Assembly: GCA_014238785.1 (NCBI GenBank)
Contig: JABAAL010000024.1
Coordinates: forward strand, 1 to 64,000
Reading direction: 5' to 3'
Length of the DNA: 64,000 bases
Source: Phycisphaerales bacterium
GTDB taxonomy: Bacteria > Planctomycetota > Phycisphaerae > Phycisphaerales > SM1A02
In this document: positions 1-7,644 of the stretch, piece after piece
Numbering within the stretch: position 1 is the first letter of the stretch
Layout of the letters: each line of letters opens with the position of its first letter
Position numbers and translations under genes: made by a program
The notes under the pieces: generated by a model
Seen by the model: only the letters and a program-made list of their open reading frames with translations
What the model was told of the DNA's origin: nothing
Database searches by the model: none

Positions 1-385
1 CTTTAATGTCTTGTTTCGCCGAATCATCGTTGTAGCCGCTGTATAGACCGTATGTAATGACAGAACCTCTACTTCGATCTCGCACCCTAAGATGGGGCGC
101 CAGTGCCGAATGCCTCGACGAGAGCGAAGCGTGTGCAGCGTTGGCGTCGCTTTTGTGCCCCCCACCTGTAAACGTCGCCACGACAATCGAAAACTGGTCT
201 TGGGTTTGTTGCCCACTTTCATAGTTCGTAGCGGACTTATCCCCGAAATCCCATGTTGAAACATCCATAATGTCATCGGAGTTCGTCGTCTTTAGAGGCC
301 GCGGAGCAGTGGTTTTCTCTGGGCCACAACCAACGTAGGCAAAAGCCAAGAGGATCAAAACGAGCAGTGTTGGAGAAAGTTTCAT
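1..385 (-). CDS. Lipoprotein of unknown function (3' part beyond window)
   Basis: The reading frame opens with ATG at 385 and stays open to the window edge, giving 128 visible codons. Residues 1-20 form a lipoprotein signal peptide with lipobox A-Y-V-G-C (Cys20), so the product should be anchored to a membrane on the periplasmic side. The mature part has a low-complexity Thr/Pro/Asp stretch and then a folded-looking segment with a Y-G-x-Y-S-G-Y-x-D motif. I do not recognise the family. A TACGAT hexamer lies 7 bases before the ATG, which suggests a leaderless mRNA. The gene is divergent from the FlgM-like gene across 262 bases. Confidence 0.7.
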   Translation of the reverse strand, partial: MKLSPTLLVLILLAFAYVGCGPEKTTAPRPLKTTNSDDIMDVSTWDFGDKSATNYESGQQTQDQFSIVVATFTGGGHKSDANAAHASLSSRHSALAPHLRVRDRSRGSVITYGLYSGYNDDSAKQDIK

Positions 386-391
386 ATTGAA

Positions 392-518
392 TATCGTACA
401 CGCCAAAAAGGGGGAGGAAAACCAATGATATTGACCAATAAGTGGGAGTTATATCGGACTTTACGAAAACTTTGAAAAATCACGTAAAGTTCAAGCAAAA
501 CAGGGGTTGTGTACGATA
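392..518. repeat. Spaced 10-base inverted repeat in a divergent intergenic region
   Basis: TATCGTACAC at 392-401 is the exact reverse complement of GTGTACGATA at 509-518. The arms are 107 bases apart and both lie in the region between the two divergent genes. The left arm contains the putative -10 of the lipoprotein gene. An operator pair is possible, but this is inference. Confidence 0.4.
393..398 (-). promoter_or_regulatory. Candidate -10 element, leaderless start of the lipoprotein gene
   Basis: TACGAT on the minus strand ends 7 bases before the ATG at 385. It lies inside the right-to-left arm of the inverted repeat 392-401/509-518, so a protein bound to that repeat could control this promoter. 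Confidence 0.45.
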
Positions 519-647
519 ATTATAAGGTGCTCGTTGTATTGCTTGGTGGCTTCAATGGGCAACTCGCTTGAAGGGGGTTGGGGAGGACAGGGAAGTGTTA
601 GGATTTGAGGAAATCGTCGCACAGCGACATAGTAAAGGTGTAAAAAA

Positions 648-938
648 ATGTCTGAAATCTCCGCAATCGGAAACGCAGTAGTTGGGTCTGTACGACCAGC
701 GTCGCCAACAACACCAGTCGAGGTTGTCGCTCCAGCGTCTGACCTTGATGCCGCTTCAACAGCGGACTCTGTTGAGTTTTCTGAACAAGCGCAAATGCTT
801 GAGAAAATTCACCAACTTCCCGACGTTCGCCAAGATCAAATTGATGCCATCAGGGGTGCAATCGCAAATAACACGTACTTAACAGATGAAAAAGTTGACA
901 TTGCGCTTGGTCGTCTTGTTGATGACGTCACCCGTTAA
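648..938 (+). CDS. flgM: FlgM-like anti-sigma-28 factor
   Basis: A 96-residue protein with a disordered Ala/Ser/Pro-rich N-terminal half and a helical C-terminal half (about residues 45-96). The C-terminal half has the FlgM pattern: a short helix, then V-R-x-x-x-I-x-x-I-R-x-x-I-x-x-x-x-Y-x-x-x-x-x-x-D and a final basic/acidic helix. FlgM proteins hold the flagellar sigma factor FliA inactive until the hook-basal body is complete. The start is ATG with AAGGTG 8 bases upstream. A lipoprotein gene follows after 11 bases. No other flagellar gene is in the window, so the role rests on the C-terminal pattern alone. Confidence 0.68.
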   Translation: MSEISAIGNAVVGSVRPASPTTPVEVVAPASDLDAASTADSVEFSEQAQMLEKIHQLPDVRQDQIDAIRGAIANNTYLTDEKVDIALGRLVDDVTR

Positions 939-949
939 TTAATATACTT

Positions 950-1459
950 TTGATACAGCCATCCAAAAAAAAAATCGTCGCCATACCATGGATTGTTATG
1001 GCGACATCTTTTTTGGGCTGTTCATCATCGCAAAAACAAGTTGGACCAACATCTGTTACAGCGGCGGGGTATGAGCAATACGCAATTTACACCCCAATCA
1101 CCGTAAAAATTCACCCATTAAGTGGAATACGAACTGACGGCGAAGACGGAACTGATGCCGCAGTCGTTTCACATGTTTCATTCCTTGACGGTGATGGGTT
1201 CATGTGTAGGGGAGTGGGAACACTTTTTGTTGAAACGGTATCTGAAAGTAACAACCGCATAGAAACAACAACGTACGACCTGCGGGACCCAGAAGTTAAC
1301 CGTGAATTGTTTGATATGGTCACAAGAACCTACCGCATCAAACAACCAACACAATCAAACACACCCTCAGTCAAAGTGCGGGTTTCCCTAAAAACTGACG
1401 GGGGAAAAACCCTTTCAAGCAAGAAAAAAACGCTTATAAATAACAATTTTGCCGATTAG
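950..1459 (+). CDS. Lipoprotein of unknown function
   Basis: A 169-residue protein from a TTG start 11 bases after the flgM-like gene. No ATG or GTG in frame would keep the signal peptide. Residues 1-24 form a lipoprotein signal with lipobox S-F-L-G-C (Cys24). The mature part is beta-rich and has a conserved-looking segment Y-D-L-R-D-P-E. It is probably cotranscribed with the FlgM-like gene. Its 3' end overlaps the convergent truncated aldehyde dehydrogenase gene by 4 bases. I do not recognise the family. Confidence 0.65.
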   Translation: MIQPSKKKIVAIPWIVMATSFLGCSSSQKQVGPTSVTAAGYEQYAIYTPITVKIHPLSGIRTDGEDGTDAAVVSHVSFLDGDGFMCRGVGTLFVETVSESNNRIETTTYDLRDPEVNRELFDMVTRTYRIKQPTQSNTPSVKVRVSLKTDGGKTLSSKKKTLINNNFAD

Positions 1460-2328
1460 CAGGCTGATGGATGCCAGATTGTTTTCATTTCAACAAACGG
1501 CTCAATATTCCACGGGGATGCCGCAATGGAACTGTCATACCAATCGTCATTTTCCAAGGAACTAAAGCGGACACGCTTCATGCTGTTGGCAGCTCCTCGC
1601 TCCACAACAATACGATCCTTTTTGCGCAATGCTGCAGAATATATACCTGCAACTTGGCGATGGCTCGCAACATGTTCGAGCAATTCGGACTGCGAACCAG
1701 TGAGCAAATTAATAACCCCAGCTGGAACGTCTGAAGTTTGACAAACCTCGCCAAAGATTGCTGTTGGAATTGGATTGGTGTCTGAACCCAATGCAACAAT
1801 TGTATTGCCAGCGCAAAGCGGCGCGCCAATGAGTGTTACAAGACCAAGCAGTGACGGTGCCTTTGGTGCAATAACTGCAACAACACCTTGTGGTTGTGGC
1901 ACCGTAAAGTTGTAATAGTTGCCTGCAACTGGATTTGCGCACCCAAGGACTTGTTGCAATTTATCTGTCCAGCCTGCAAATCGAACGAGGCAGTCAACCG
2001 AGGCATCGACTTCTTTTCTCGCGGAAGCCGCAGTAATATTTTGGGTAGTTTGAATTGCCGAAGCAAATTCTTCTCGTCGACCTTCGAGCATCTCAGCCAT
2101 GCGGTATAAAATCTGTCCGCGTAAATACCCCGTAATACCCGACCAAGAATCAAATGCTTTTGTGGCCGATTCTACAGCCTCGCGAAAATCTTTTCTGGAG
2201 CCATGGCAGATGTGCGCAGAGATGTTGCCCTTTACATCTTCAATCGCGATGGATCTTCCAGATTCTGTTCTTGGAAATTTTCCACCAATATAAAGTTTAT
2301 ATGTTTTTGCTACTGTTAATCGAGACAT
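1456..2328 (-). CDS. Truncated, non-catalytic aldehyde dehydrogenase-like protein
   Basis: A 290-residue protein that matches the N-terminal, NAD-binding half of the aldehyde dehydrogenase superfamily (A-Y-L-Y-I-G-G-K-type N-terminus, G-R-S-x-x-I, and a helix-rich Rossmann region). It ends before the catalytic-Cys domain: there is no E-L-G-G-K and no C-A-G-S-R motif, and the usual P-W-N-F-P segment is replaced by A-P-K-A-P. A tail after residue 230 ends in M-K-T-I-W-H-P. Family ALDH16 enzymes carry a second, truncated ALDH domain, and this gene looks like that domain encoded separately. It starts 13 bases after the active ALDH gene with GAGGAA before the ATG. A structural partner role is inferred. 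Confidence 0.75.
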   Translation of the reverse strand: MSRLTVAKTYKLYIGGKFPRTESGRSIAIEDVKGNISAHICHGSRKDFREAVESATKAFDSWSGITGYLRGQILYRMAEMLEGRREEFASAIQTTQNITAASARKEVDASVDCLVRFAGWTDKLQQVLGCANPVAGNYYNFTVPQPQGVVAVIAPKAPSLLGLVTLIGAPLCAGNTIVALGSDTNPIPTAIFGEVCQTSDVPAGVINLLTGSQSELLEHVASHRQVAGIYSAALRKKDRIVVERGAANSMKRVRFSSLENDDWYDSSIAASPWNIEPFVEMKTIWHPSAC

Positions 2329-2341
2329 GTTATTCCTCTTC

Positions 2342-3811
2342 TTACACTCCGCCTAGCCGTACATAGGGTCGAAGTCCTTGCATTCCACCTTCGCGACCAA
2401 ATCCAGATTCTTTAAAACCGCCAAATGGTGAGGCAGCATCAAATTTGTTATACGTGTTACACCAGATAATTCCTGCGTCAAGTTGTTTCGCCACTTCGTA
2501 TATTTTTGAACCCTTATCGGTCCACACGCCTGCAGCTAGTCCATAGGGGGAATTATTTGCCCTTGCAATTGCCTCCTCTGGCGTCCTAAACGTCATCACC
2601 GAGAGGACCGGACCAAAAATTTCCTCTCGAGCAATTCTGTGGCTCGGTTGAACGTCCGTGAAGAAGCACGGGTTGCACCAATACCCTTTGCTTGGCAAAC
2701 GTTGCTCGTTCGCCTTGTGTAATTGTGCGCCCTCTTTTATGCCGGATGTAATGTAGCGCTCAACAGTTTCTAGTTGGCTCTGTGAATTAATCGCACCGAG
2801 GTCTGTGTTTTTATCTAAAGGATCACCAATGCGAAGCGAGCCAAGTCGTTGTGTAAGTTTGTGAATGACTTCTTCAAGGATAGATTCTTCCACAAAAAGA
2901 CGAGAGCCGGCACAACAGACGTGACCCTGATTAAAATAAATCCCAGATATTATCCCCTCAACAGCTTGGTCTATCGCGGCATCTGCAAAAATAATGTTTG
3001 CACTTTTGCCGCCCAGTTCTAGCGTAAGTTTTTTGCCTGTTCCTGCGGTTTCTCGCATGAGCAATTTGCCTACCTCTGTGGATCCCGTAAATGCAACCTT
3101 GTTCACAAGTTTGTGTTCTGCTAGAAACCTCCCAGTGTCGCCTGCTCCCGTCACAATGTTCGCCACACCATCTGGAAGTCCTACTTCTTGGAATACTTCT
3201 GCCAAGCGCAGCGCAGTGAGCGAGGTTGTTTCTGCCGGCTTGAGGACACTTGTGTTTCCACACGCAAGTGCGGGGGCTAGTTTCCACGCAGCCATCAGAA
3301 GGGGGAAGTTCCAAGGAATTATCTGTGCGCAAACGCCAACTGGGGATGGTTTGCTTCCGGGGAATGCGTACGAAAGTTTATCTGCCCAGCCTGCGTAATA
3401 AAAGAAGTGCTGTGCAACAAGTGGAATGTCAACGTCTCTGGATTCTTTGATTGGCTTGCCGCCATCCATCGTCTCAAGAATTGCAAATTCTCGTGCGCGC
3501 TCTTGAATACGCCTCGCAATTCTATATAAATATTTTGCGCGTTCCGTTCCGCTCAGCCGCGACCATTTTGGTTGGGCAGCCTTTGCAGACCGAACCGCAG
3601 CGTCGACGTCTGCCTTACCTGCACAGGCAATGTCTGCCAGTTTTTCTTCGGTGGCCGGGTTAATCGATGCAAACCAAGAACGAGATTTGGGGGAGACAAA
3701 CTTACCACCAATAAACAACTTGTTCTTTTGTTCAATTGTTATTTTTGTGCTATCGGGAGCTGGACTATAGTCCCAGCCACCAACAGTGTCTGATTGTGTT
3801 GTAATTGTCAT
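2342..3811 (-). CDS. NAD(P)-dependent aldehyde dehydrogenase
   Basis: A 489-residue protein of the aldehyde dehydrogenase superfamily that oxidises an aldehyde to the carboxylate. Key residues are visible: P-W-N-F-P with Asn168, E-L-G-G-K with the general-base Glu265, and G-H-V-C-C-A-G-S-R with the catalytic Cys at 299. It lies 3 bases downstream of deoC, whose reaction releases acetaldehyde, so acetaldehyde is the likely substrate. It is followed by a truncated ALDH gene. The pair resembles the two halves of ALDH16. Confidence 0.9.
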   Translation of the reverse strand: MTITTQSDTVGGWDYSPAPDSTKITIEQKNKLFIGGKFVSPKSRSWFASINPATEEKLADIACAGKADVDAAVRSAKAAQPKWSRLSGTERAKYLYRIARRIQERAREFAILETMDGGKPIKESRDVDIPLVAQHFFYYAGWADKLSYAFPGSKPSPVGVCAQIIPWNFPLLMAAWKLAPALACGNTSVLKPAETTSLTALRLAEVFQEVGLPDGVANIVTGAGDTGRFLAEHKLVNKVAFTGSTEVGKLLMRETAGTGKKLTLELGGKSANIIFADAAIDQAVEGIISGIYFNQGHVCCAGSRLFVEESILEEVIHKLTQRLGSLRIGDPLDKNTDLGAINSQSQLETVERYITSGIKEGAQLHKANEQRLPSKGYWCNPCFFTDVQPSHRIAREEIFGPVLSVMTFRTPEEAIARANNSPYGLAAGVWTDKGSKIYEVAKQLDAGIIWCNTYNKFDAASPFGGFKESGFGREGGMQGLRPYVRLGGV

Positions 3812-3814
3812 TCG

Positions 3815-4732
3815 TTACGCCTCGCTAAAATCATAGGTTGCCCCATACCGCCCCGTGTTTTGTTTTATTAATTGCCGTAGAACGTCGTTTGTTAAACTAG
3901 ATGCCCCAAACCTAAATAGGTGTGGGGAAAGCCAACTATCACCAAGCGTTTCTTTTACCATCACAAGGTAATGCAACGCTTGCTTTGCTGTTTTAATTCC
4001 ACCTGCAGGCTTCATGCCAATTCGTATACCCGTCTTCTCGTAATGCTCTCTAATTGCCTCAAGCATCACGAGGGTCACCGGCATTGTTGCAGATGGGCTT
4101 ACTTTTCCAGTCGAGGTTTTGATAAACACCTCGCCATCTTCAATTGGTCCCGTTGATGCTGCGGCCTGCATAGCAAGATCAGAAGCAGCGCGAACATTTT
4201 CAAGGGTCTCAAGTTCACCAGTTTCTAGAATAATTTTCAAATGAGCACTGCCACATGCAATTCGAACTTGTGCAATTTCCTCGGCGACCTCTTCAAAATA
4301 CCCTGATAAAAATGCCCCGCGGTTAATGACCATATCTATTTCATCTGCACCCGCTTTAACAGCCTCTGTCACATCATTAAGGCGAACGGCTAATGGATAT
4401 TGCCCGCTGGGAAAACCGGTTGCAACCGATGCAACCGAAACACCCGAACCCTCCAGCGCATGTTTGGCAACCTGTACCAAACTTGGATAGACGCAAACCG
4501 CAGCAACCGAAGGTAGCGGAGGATCAAGAATGCCTTCCCATGGTGCAATAGCCTTGCGGCAAAGCGAGCGCACTTTTTCGGGAGAGTCCTTTCCCTCGAG
4601 TGTCGTGAGATCAATCATGGAAAGTGCAAGGCGTAGTCCCTGTTGTTTTGAATCGGTTTTAATAGATCGCCGAGTAAAAGAAGCGGCGCGCTGTTCCACC
4701 ATCACAGTATCAACGGGTCTTCGCATGGTCAT
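3815..4732 (-). CDS. deoC: Deoxyribose-phosphate aldolase
   Basis: A 305-residue protein that cleaves 2-deoxyribose 5-phosphate to glyceraldehyde 3-phosphate and acetaldehyde in deoxynucleoside breakdown. The Schiff-base lysine is K205 in V-F-I-K-T-S-T-G, and the partner lysine is K241 in G-M-K-P-A-G-G-I. The N-terminal extension of about 35 residues makes it longer than the E. coli enzyme (259). It heads the deoC-ALDH-ALDH-like operon. A TACAAT hexamer abuts the ATG at 4732, so the in-frame ATG at 4726, 6 bases later, may be the real leaderless start. Confidence 0.92.
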   Translation of the reverse strand: MTMRRPVDTVMVEQRAASFTRRSIKTDSKQQGLRLALSMIDLTTLEGKDSPEKVRSLCRKAIAPWEGILDPPLPSVAAVCVYPSLVQVAKHALEGSGVSVASVATGFPSGQYPLAVRLNDVTEAVKAGADEIDMVINRGAFLSGYFEEVAEEIAQVRIACGSAHLKIILETGELETLENVRAASDLAMQAAASTGPIEDGEVFIKTSTGKVSPSATMPVTLVMLEAIREHYEKTGIRIGMKPAGGIKTAKQALHYLVMVKETLGDSWLSPHLFRFGASSLTNDVLRQLIKQNTGRYGATYDFSEA

Positions 4733-4738
4733 ATTGTA
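4733..4738 (-). promoter_or_regulatory. Candidate -10 element of the deoC operon
   Basis: TACAAT on the minus strand directly abuts ATG 4732 and stands 6 bases before ATG 4726. This is the spacing seen at other putative leaderless starts in the window. Confidence 0.45.
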
Positions 4739-4749
4739 TCGACCGATGC

Positions 4750-5055
4750 TTAATTCCGAGCCGTTTTAAACATTGTCGGTAAAAACCATGTTGCAACGGT
4801 TTCTATTGATTTTTTGTTTTGGGGGTCTGGAATGTTGTACACCATATACATTGATGTTGCGTTATCAATGACGTGTAAAAAATCTGTTCCTTGACCATTT
4901 GAGGTTGTTAAGATCGTAAAGCCATCAGCGGTGTTCGTACTATTAGCAACTGCACGGGATGTGTGTTGACCCGCCGCTACAAATATTAAGGCGGCAATAA
5001 AAAAAGCAGTCCCCCAAAGCACGGTGTTTCCCTTTGAAGTTTCGTTGTCTTTCAT
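4750..5055 (-). CDS. Small membrane-anchored protein of unknown function
   Basis: A 101-residue protein with one hydrophobic segment near the N-terminus (about residues 13-30) and a soluble domain that contains H-V-I-D-N-A-T-x-x-M-x-V-Y-N. The preceding gene's stop codon lies within the Shine-Dalgarno sequence GAGGAG, which sits 9 bases before ATG 5055; an ATG at 5064 would touch the Shine-Dalgarno. It is the last gene of a four-gene run behind metF. Its V-I-D-x-A core resembles the I-V-D-T-Q core of the neighbouring 96-residue protein, so the two may be distant paralogues. Function unknown. Confidence 0.62.
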   Translation of the reverse strand: MKDNETSKGNTVLWGTAFFIAALIFVAAGQHTSRAVANSTNTADGFTILTTSNGQGTDFLHVIDNATSMYMVYNIPDPQNKKSIETVATWFLPTMFKTARN

Positions 5056-5068
5056 ATTAGTCATCTCC

Positions 5069-5359
5069 TCAGCGCCTCATTGCTGCTGCGGCATCTTTGG
5101 ATAGCGACCGCTTTCCAAGAATTTCTATTCGATTTGCGTTATAGTTCCATGAACTAGCGATAAGTGTGCCTTGGCCAAGTTGCGTGTCAACAATATACAC
5201 AACCCCAGAGCCGAGACCATTGACCATTCCTGATACGGCTAGGTATTGGTTTTGTGTTGGAACTTGGGCCTCTGTTACCGGCACAAGTGACACCGCGGCA
5301 AGCACGGCAAGGAGTGCTGTATTTAAGGCAATCAAGCCGTTTCGAGATGTTGATTTCAT
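5069..5359 (-). CDS. Secreted protein of unknown function
   Basis: A 96-residue protein with a signal peptide (hydrophobic residues about 8-26, cleavage after T-E-A-Q-like sequence). The mature part has a short beta-rich core, V-V-Y-I-V-D-T-Q, then I-A-S-S-W-N-Y-N-A-N-R-I-E. The start at 5359 is chosen because AGGAGAA lies just upstream; a longer frame to 5404 has no such site and would overlap the next gene. It sits between two other small envelope proteins behind metF. I recall similar planctomycete proteins only as unnamed families. Confidence 0.6.
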   Translation of the reverse strand: MKSTSRNGLIALNTALLAVLAAVSLVPVTEAQVPTQNQYLAVSGMVNGLGSGVVYIVDTQLGQGTLIASSWNYNANRIEILGKRSLSKDAAAAMRR

Positions 5360-5387
5360 TCTTTTCTCCTCTGGTTGGTCTTGTAGT

Positions 5388-5591
5388 TTAATCTTGATGT
5401 CCACGTTTTGATGACATCAAATTAATTGTTACAACTACAGCAAAAAATATAAAAATTAAACCAAAGCCCATCCACGCCGCTGGTGATTTTCGTAAACTGG
5501 GTTCTGGTGGTGGCATTGGCACGTTGGCAAGAACTTTTGACACAATGCTGGAGCATAAAAATAAAATAATGAGTCGTTGAATTGTTTGCAT
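5388..5591 (-). CDS. Small membrane protein with signal peptide
   Basis: A 67-residue protein: an N-terminal signal peptide (about 1-24), a short Pro-rich stretch (P-M-P-P-P-E-P), then a transmembrane helix (about 41-60) and a basic tail. This topology leaves almost no soluble domain, so a structural or accessory role is plausible but unproven. The start at 5591 gives a sensible signal peptide; the frame continues upstream into metF without one. It follows metF by 26 bases and precedes the two secreted-protein genes. Confidence 0.55.
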   Translation of the reverse strand: MQTIQRLIILFLCSSIVSKVLANVPMPPPEPSLRKSPAAWMGFGLIFIFFAVVVTINLMSSKRGHQD

Positions 5592-5617
5592 TACGTAAGG
5601 ATACCCTCTATTAGTTC

Positions 5618-6508
5618 TTATTGTGGATTTCGCAGTTGTACGCTGCTTGTTGCACCCAAGGAGCGATATATTTCTTCTGTTGCAAAGGATTGGTTCATTG
5701 TAAAAAAGTGGATGCCACGCACATTGTGGTCTAGCAATTCGGCACATTGTTCTGCTGCCCAACTTGTGCCGATTTTACGAACAGCATCCTCATCATCTTG
5801 AAATTTATACAAGCGTTTCTGAAGTTTTGCGGGGAAATTGGCGCCTCCTGCAAGTTCTGCCATCCTTCTCATACCTGCAATGGATTGAATTGGCATGATG
5901 CCTGCAAAAATTGGTGATGTAATGCCCGCAAGCTCACAGCGCTCTACCCAGTCAAAGAATGCTGCATTGTCAAAAAAGAGTTGTGAGCAAATCCAATCAA
6001 TACCACGATCTACCTTTAGCTTAAGGTGATCCATTTGTACCAAACGATTTGGAGTTTCTGGATGACCTTCTGGAAAACCCGCAACTCCAACTCCGAACGA
6101 ATTGCCGGTACATTCGTGAATACATGTAATTAAATCTGAAGCTTGTCTAAAATCACTCTTGCTATCTCCGTCGAGCAGTCGGTCACCACGAAGAGCGAGA
6201 ATGTTATCTATTCCTGTGTCGATATACGATTGCAAAATAGTGGAAACTTCCTGTTTGCTATGGCCAACACACGTAAGGTGCGGTATTGGGTCAAGCGATG
6301 TTTTAGACGCTATGTGACAAACTAATTCGTGTGTTTTAAATCGAGTTGAACCGCCTGCACCGTAGGTAACGGAAACAAAGGAAGGCTCTAGGGCCTCAAA
6401 CTTATGCAGCCTGTCTGTGAGTCCTACCCAACCAGCCTCTGTTTTTGGTGGGAAAAACTCAAAACTAAAGACAGTTTGGTCTCGTTCTAATATTTCTCGC
6501 ATCTTCAT
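5618..6508 (-). CDS. metF: Methylenetetrahydrofolate reductase
   Basis: A 296-residue TIM-barrel flavoprotein that reduces 5,10-methylene-THF to 5-methyl-THF for methionine synthesis. Family signatures are present: F-S-F-E-F-F-P-P-K near residue 15, V-T-Y-G-A-G-G-S-T near 50, L-A-L-R-G-D near 107 and Q-L-F-F-D-N near 178. Length matches bacterial MetF. The ATG is preceded at 7 bases by TATCCT, which suggests a leaderless mRNA. Three small envelope-protein genes follow on the same strand. Confidence 0.95.
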   Translation of the reverse strand: MKMREILERDQTVFSFEFFPPKTEAGWVGLTDRLHKFEALEPSFVSVTYGAGGSTRFKTHELVCHIASKTSLDPIPHLTCVGHSKQEVSTILQSYIDTGIDNILALRGDRLLDGDSKSDFRQASDLITCIHECTGNSFGVGVAGFPEGHPETPNRLVQMDHLKLKVDRGIDWICSQLFFDNAAFFDWVERCELAGITSPIFAGIMPIQSIAGMRRMAELAGGANFPAKLQKRLYKFQDDEDAVRKIGTSWAAEQCAELLDHNVRGIHFFTMNQSFATEEIYRSLGATSSVQLRNPQ

Positions 6509-6515
6509 GAGGTAT

Positions 6516-6521
6516 AGGATA
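6516..6521 (-). promoter_or_regulatory. Candidate -10 element, leaderless start of metF
   Basis: TATCCT on the minus strand is 7 bases before the metF ATG. Confidence 0.4.
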
Positions 6522-6590
6522 GTGTCTCGAGTAATTAAGCGACACTTTTTTATTTGTTATATTCACCATATACTTCTGTTTTATAGAGGA

Positions 6591-6824
6591 ATGCCCAAAA
6601 ATTCCAAAATCGACCGCAAGGCGATTGAGCCTTTGTCTCAGAAAACTCGAGGCACGAAAAGATGCAGAGTTAGCTTTAATTTATTCAAGCCAACTCGGCG
6701 AGGTACTCGGTCTCACGAGTGCCCAGGCTCGAGAGGATTTGCGACCTTTGGTACGTTTGGTAGACCGAGTGTTGGTTACACCATTATACCGCTATGTAAA
6801 CAACTATCGACTTTTATTGAGTAA
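6591..6824 (+). pseudogene. Stand-alone Rex-type winged-helix DNA-binding domain, frame-disrupted
   Basis: Translation in three pieces restores a Rex N-terminal domain of about 77 residues. ATG 6591 is in frame 3. From 6592 to about 6752 the homology is in frame 1 (K-I-P-K-S-T-A-R-R-L, then S-S-Q-L-G-E-V-L-G-L-T and A-R-E-D-L). From about 6755 it returns to frame 3 with F-G-T-F-G-R-P-S-V-G-Y and stops at 6824. Rex is the NADH-sensing repressor; its DNA-binding domain has this I-P-x-x-x-x-R-L and F-G-x-x-G-x-x-G-x-G-Y pattern. An extra base near 6593-6603 and a missing base near 6750-6756 explain it. The NADH-binding Rossmann domain is absent. Either a decayed gene or sequence error. Confidence 0.7.
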
Positions 6825-6840
6825 CCAAAAGCGCCCGGTG

Positions 6841-7602
6841 CTACGCCTCTGTGGGCGTTTCCTGCGGAACAGCGTTTTCACCAAACAATGCCGTGCCAAC
6901 GCGCACAATATTTGCGCCACACTCAATAGCAACTTCAAAATCGTTCGACATTCCCATAGAAAGAATGTTAAAAGCACCGCCTGAATTTTTATCGAGTTTC
7001 ATTTCTTCAAACAACTCAGAACAGCGAGTAAACACTGCTCTTGAGTCTTCGGGATTTTCGGCGATAGGCGCCATGCACATCATGCCCCGTGGTTTAACAC
7101 ACGACATTGTTTCGAGTTGTTCCAACAAATATCCAATCGCGGCTGGTGCAATTCCCGTCTTTTGCCGTTCCTTTGAAATGTTTATTTGCAACAATACTTC
7201 GATTACCTGTTTTCGTTTTTCGGCAATTTCTTGAATTTCTTCTGCCAGTCGCAAGGAGTCTAGCGTATGGATCAACCGTGTTAGAGGTAAAACGCGACGA
7301 CATTTGTTTCTTTGTAAATGACCGATGAAGTGCCAACGAATTGGATTAACTAAAGCTGGTTCACCAAGTTCTTTTCGTCGATCAGCATACTCCTCTATTT
7401 GAGCTGCCAGTTGCGTAAAGTGTTGCAATCGGTTCTCACCAAAATCAGCGTGCCCCAAATCAACAAGTTGTCGAACTTCATCAACGGATGCGTGTTTTGT
7501 CACAGCGACCATGTGGATCTTAGAAGCATCGCTACCAACTCTATCGGCTGCGTCTGCTATTCTTTGTTGTACTGCTTGGTATCGTTCCTTGATTGTTTGC
7601 AC
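6841..7602 (-). CDS. YggS/PLPBP-family pyridoxal-phosphate homeostasis protein
   Basis: A 253-residue protein of the YggS (PROSC) family, which binds pyridoxal 5'-phosphate without known catalysis and helps maintain B6 and amino-acid balance. The PLP lysine is K36 in V-A-V-T-K-H-A. Other signatures are F-G-E-N, W-H-F-I-G-H-L-Q-R-N-K, and M-G-M-S-N-D-F with A-I-x-x-G-A-N-I-V-R-V-G-T at the phosphate end. The start is GTG with AAGGAGG upstream. It follows sucD on the same strand after 42 bases. Confidence 0.92.
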   Translation of the reverse strand: MQTIKERYQAVQQRIADAADRVGSDASKIHMVAVTKHASVDEVRQLVDLGHADFGENRLQHFTQLAAQIEEYADRRKELGEPALVNPIRWHFIGHLQRNKCRRVLPLTRLIHTLDSLRLAEEIQEIAEKRKQVIEVLLQINISKERQKTGIAPAAIGYLLEQLETMSCVKPRGMMCMAPIAENPEDSRAVFTRCSELFEEMKLDKNSGGAFNILSMGMSNDFEVAIECGANIVRVGTALFGENAVPQETPTEA

Positions 7603-7644
7603 GTGTATTCCCCTCCTTGGGATTCGTGTATGACAGCATACCTT

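Noticed and set aside
485-519. TAAAGTTC and TACGATAA, resembling the two halves of a flagellar sigma-28 promoter upstream of the FlgM-like gene
   Set aside because: The halves are 19 bases apart, not the about 11 needed, and the -10 half differs in its first two bases. Tempting because of FlgM, but not supported.
6625-6984. 119-codon frame on the plus strand taken as a single gene
   Set aside because: Only its first part (to about 6752) resembles Rex; the rest runs over the convergent yggS gene. Better read as one piece of the frame-disrupted Rex domain.
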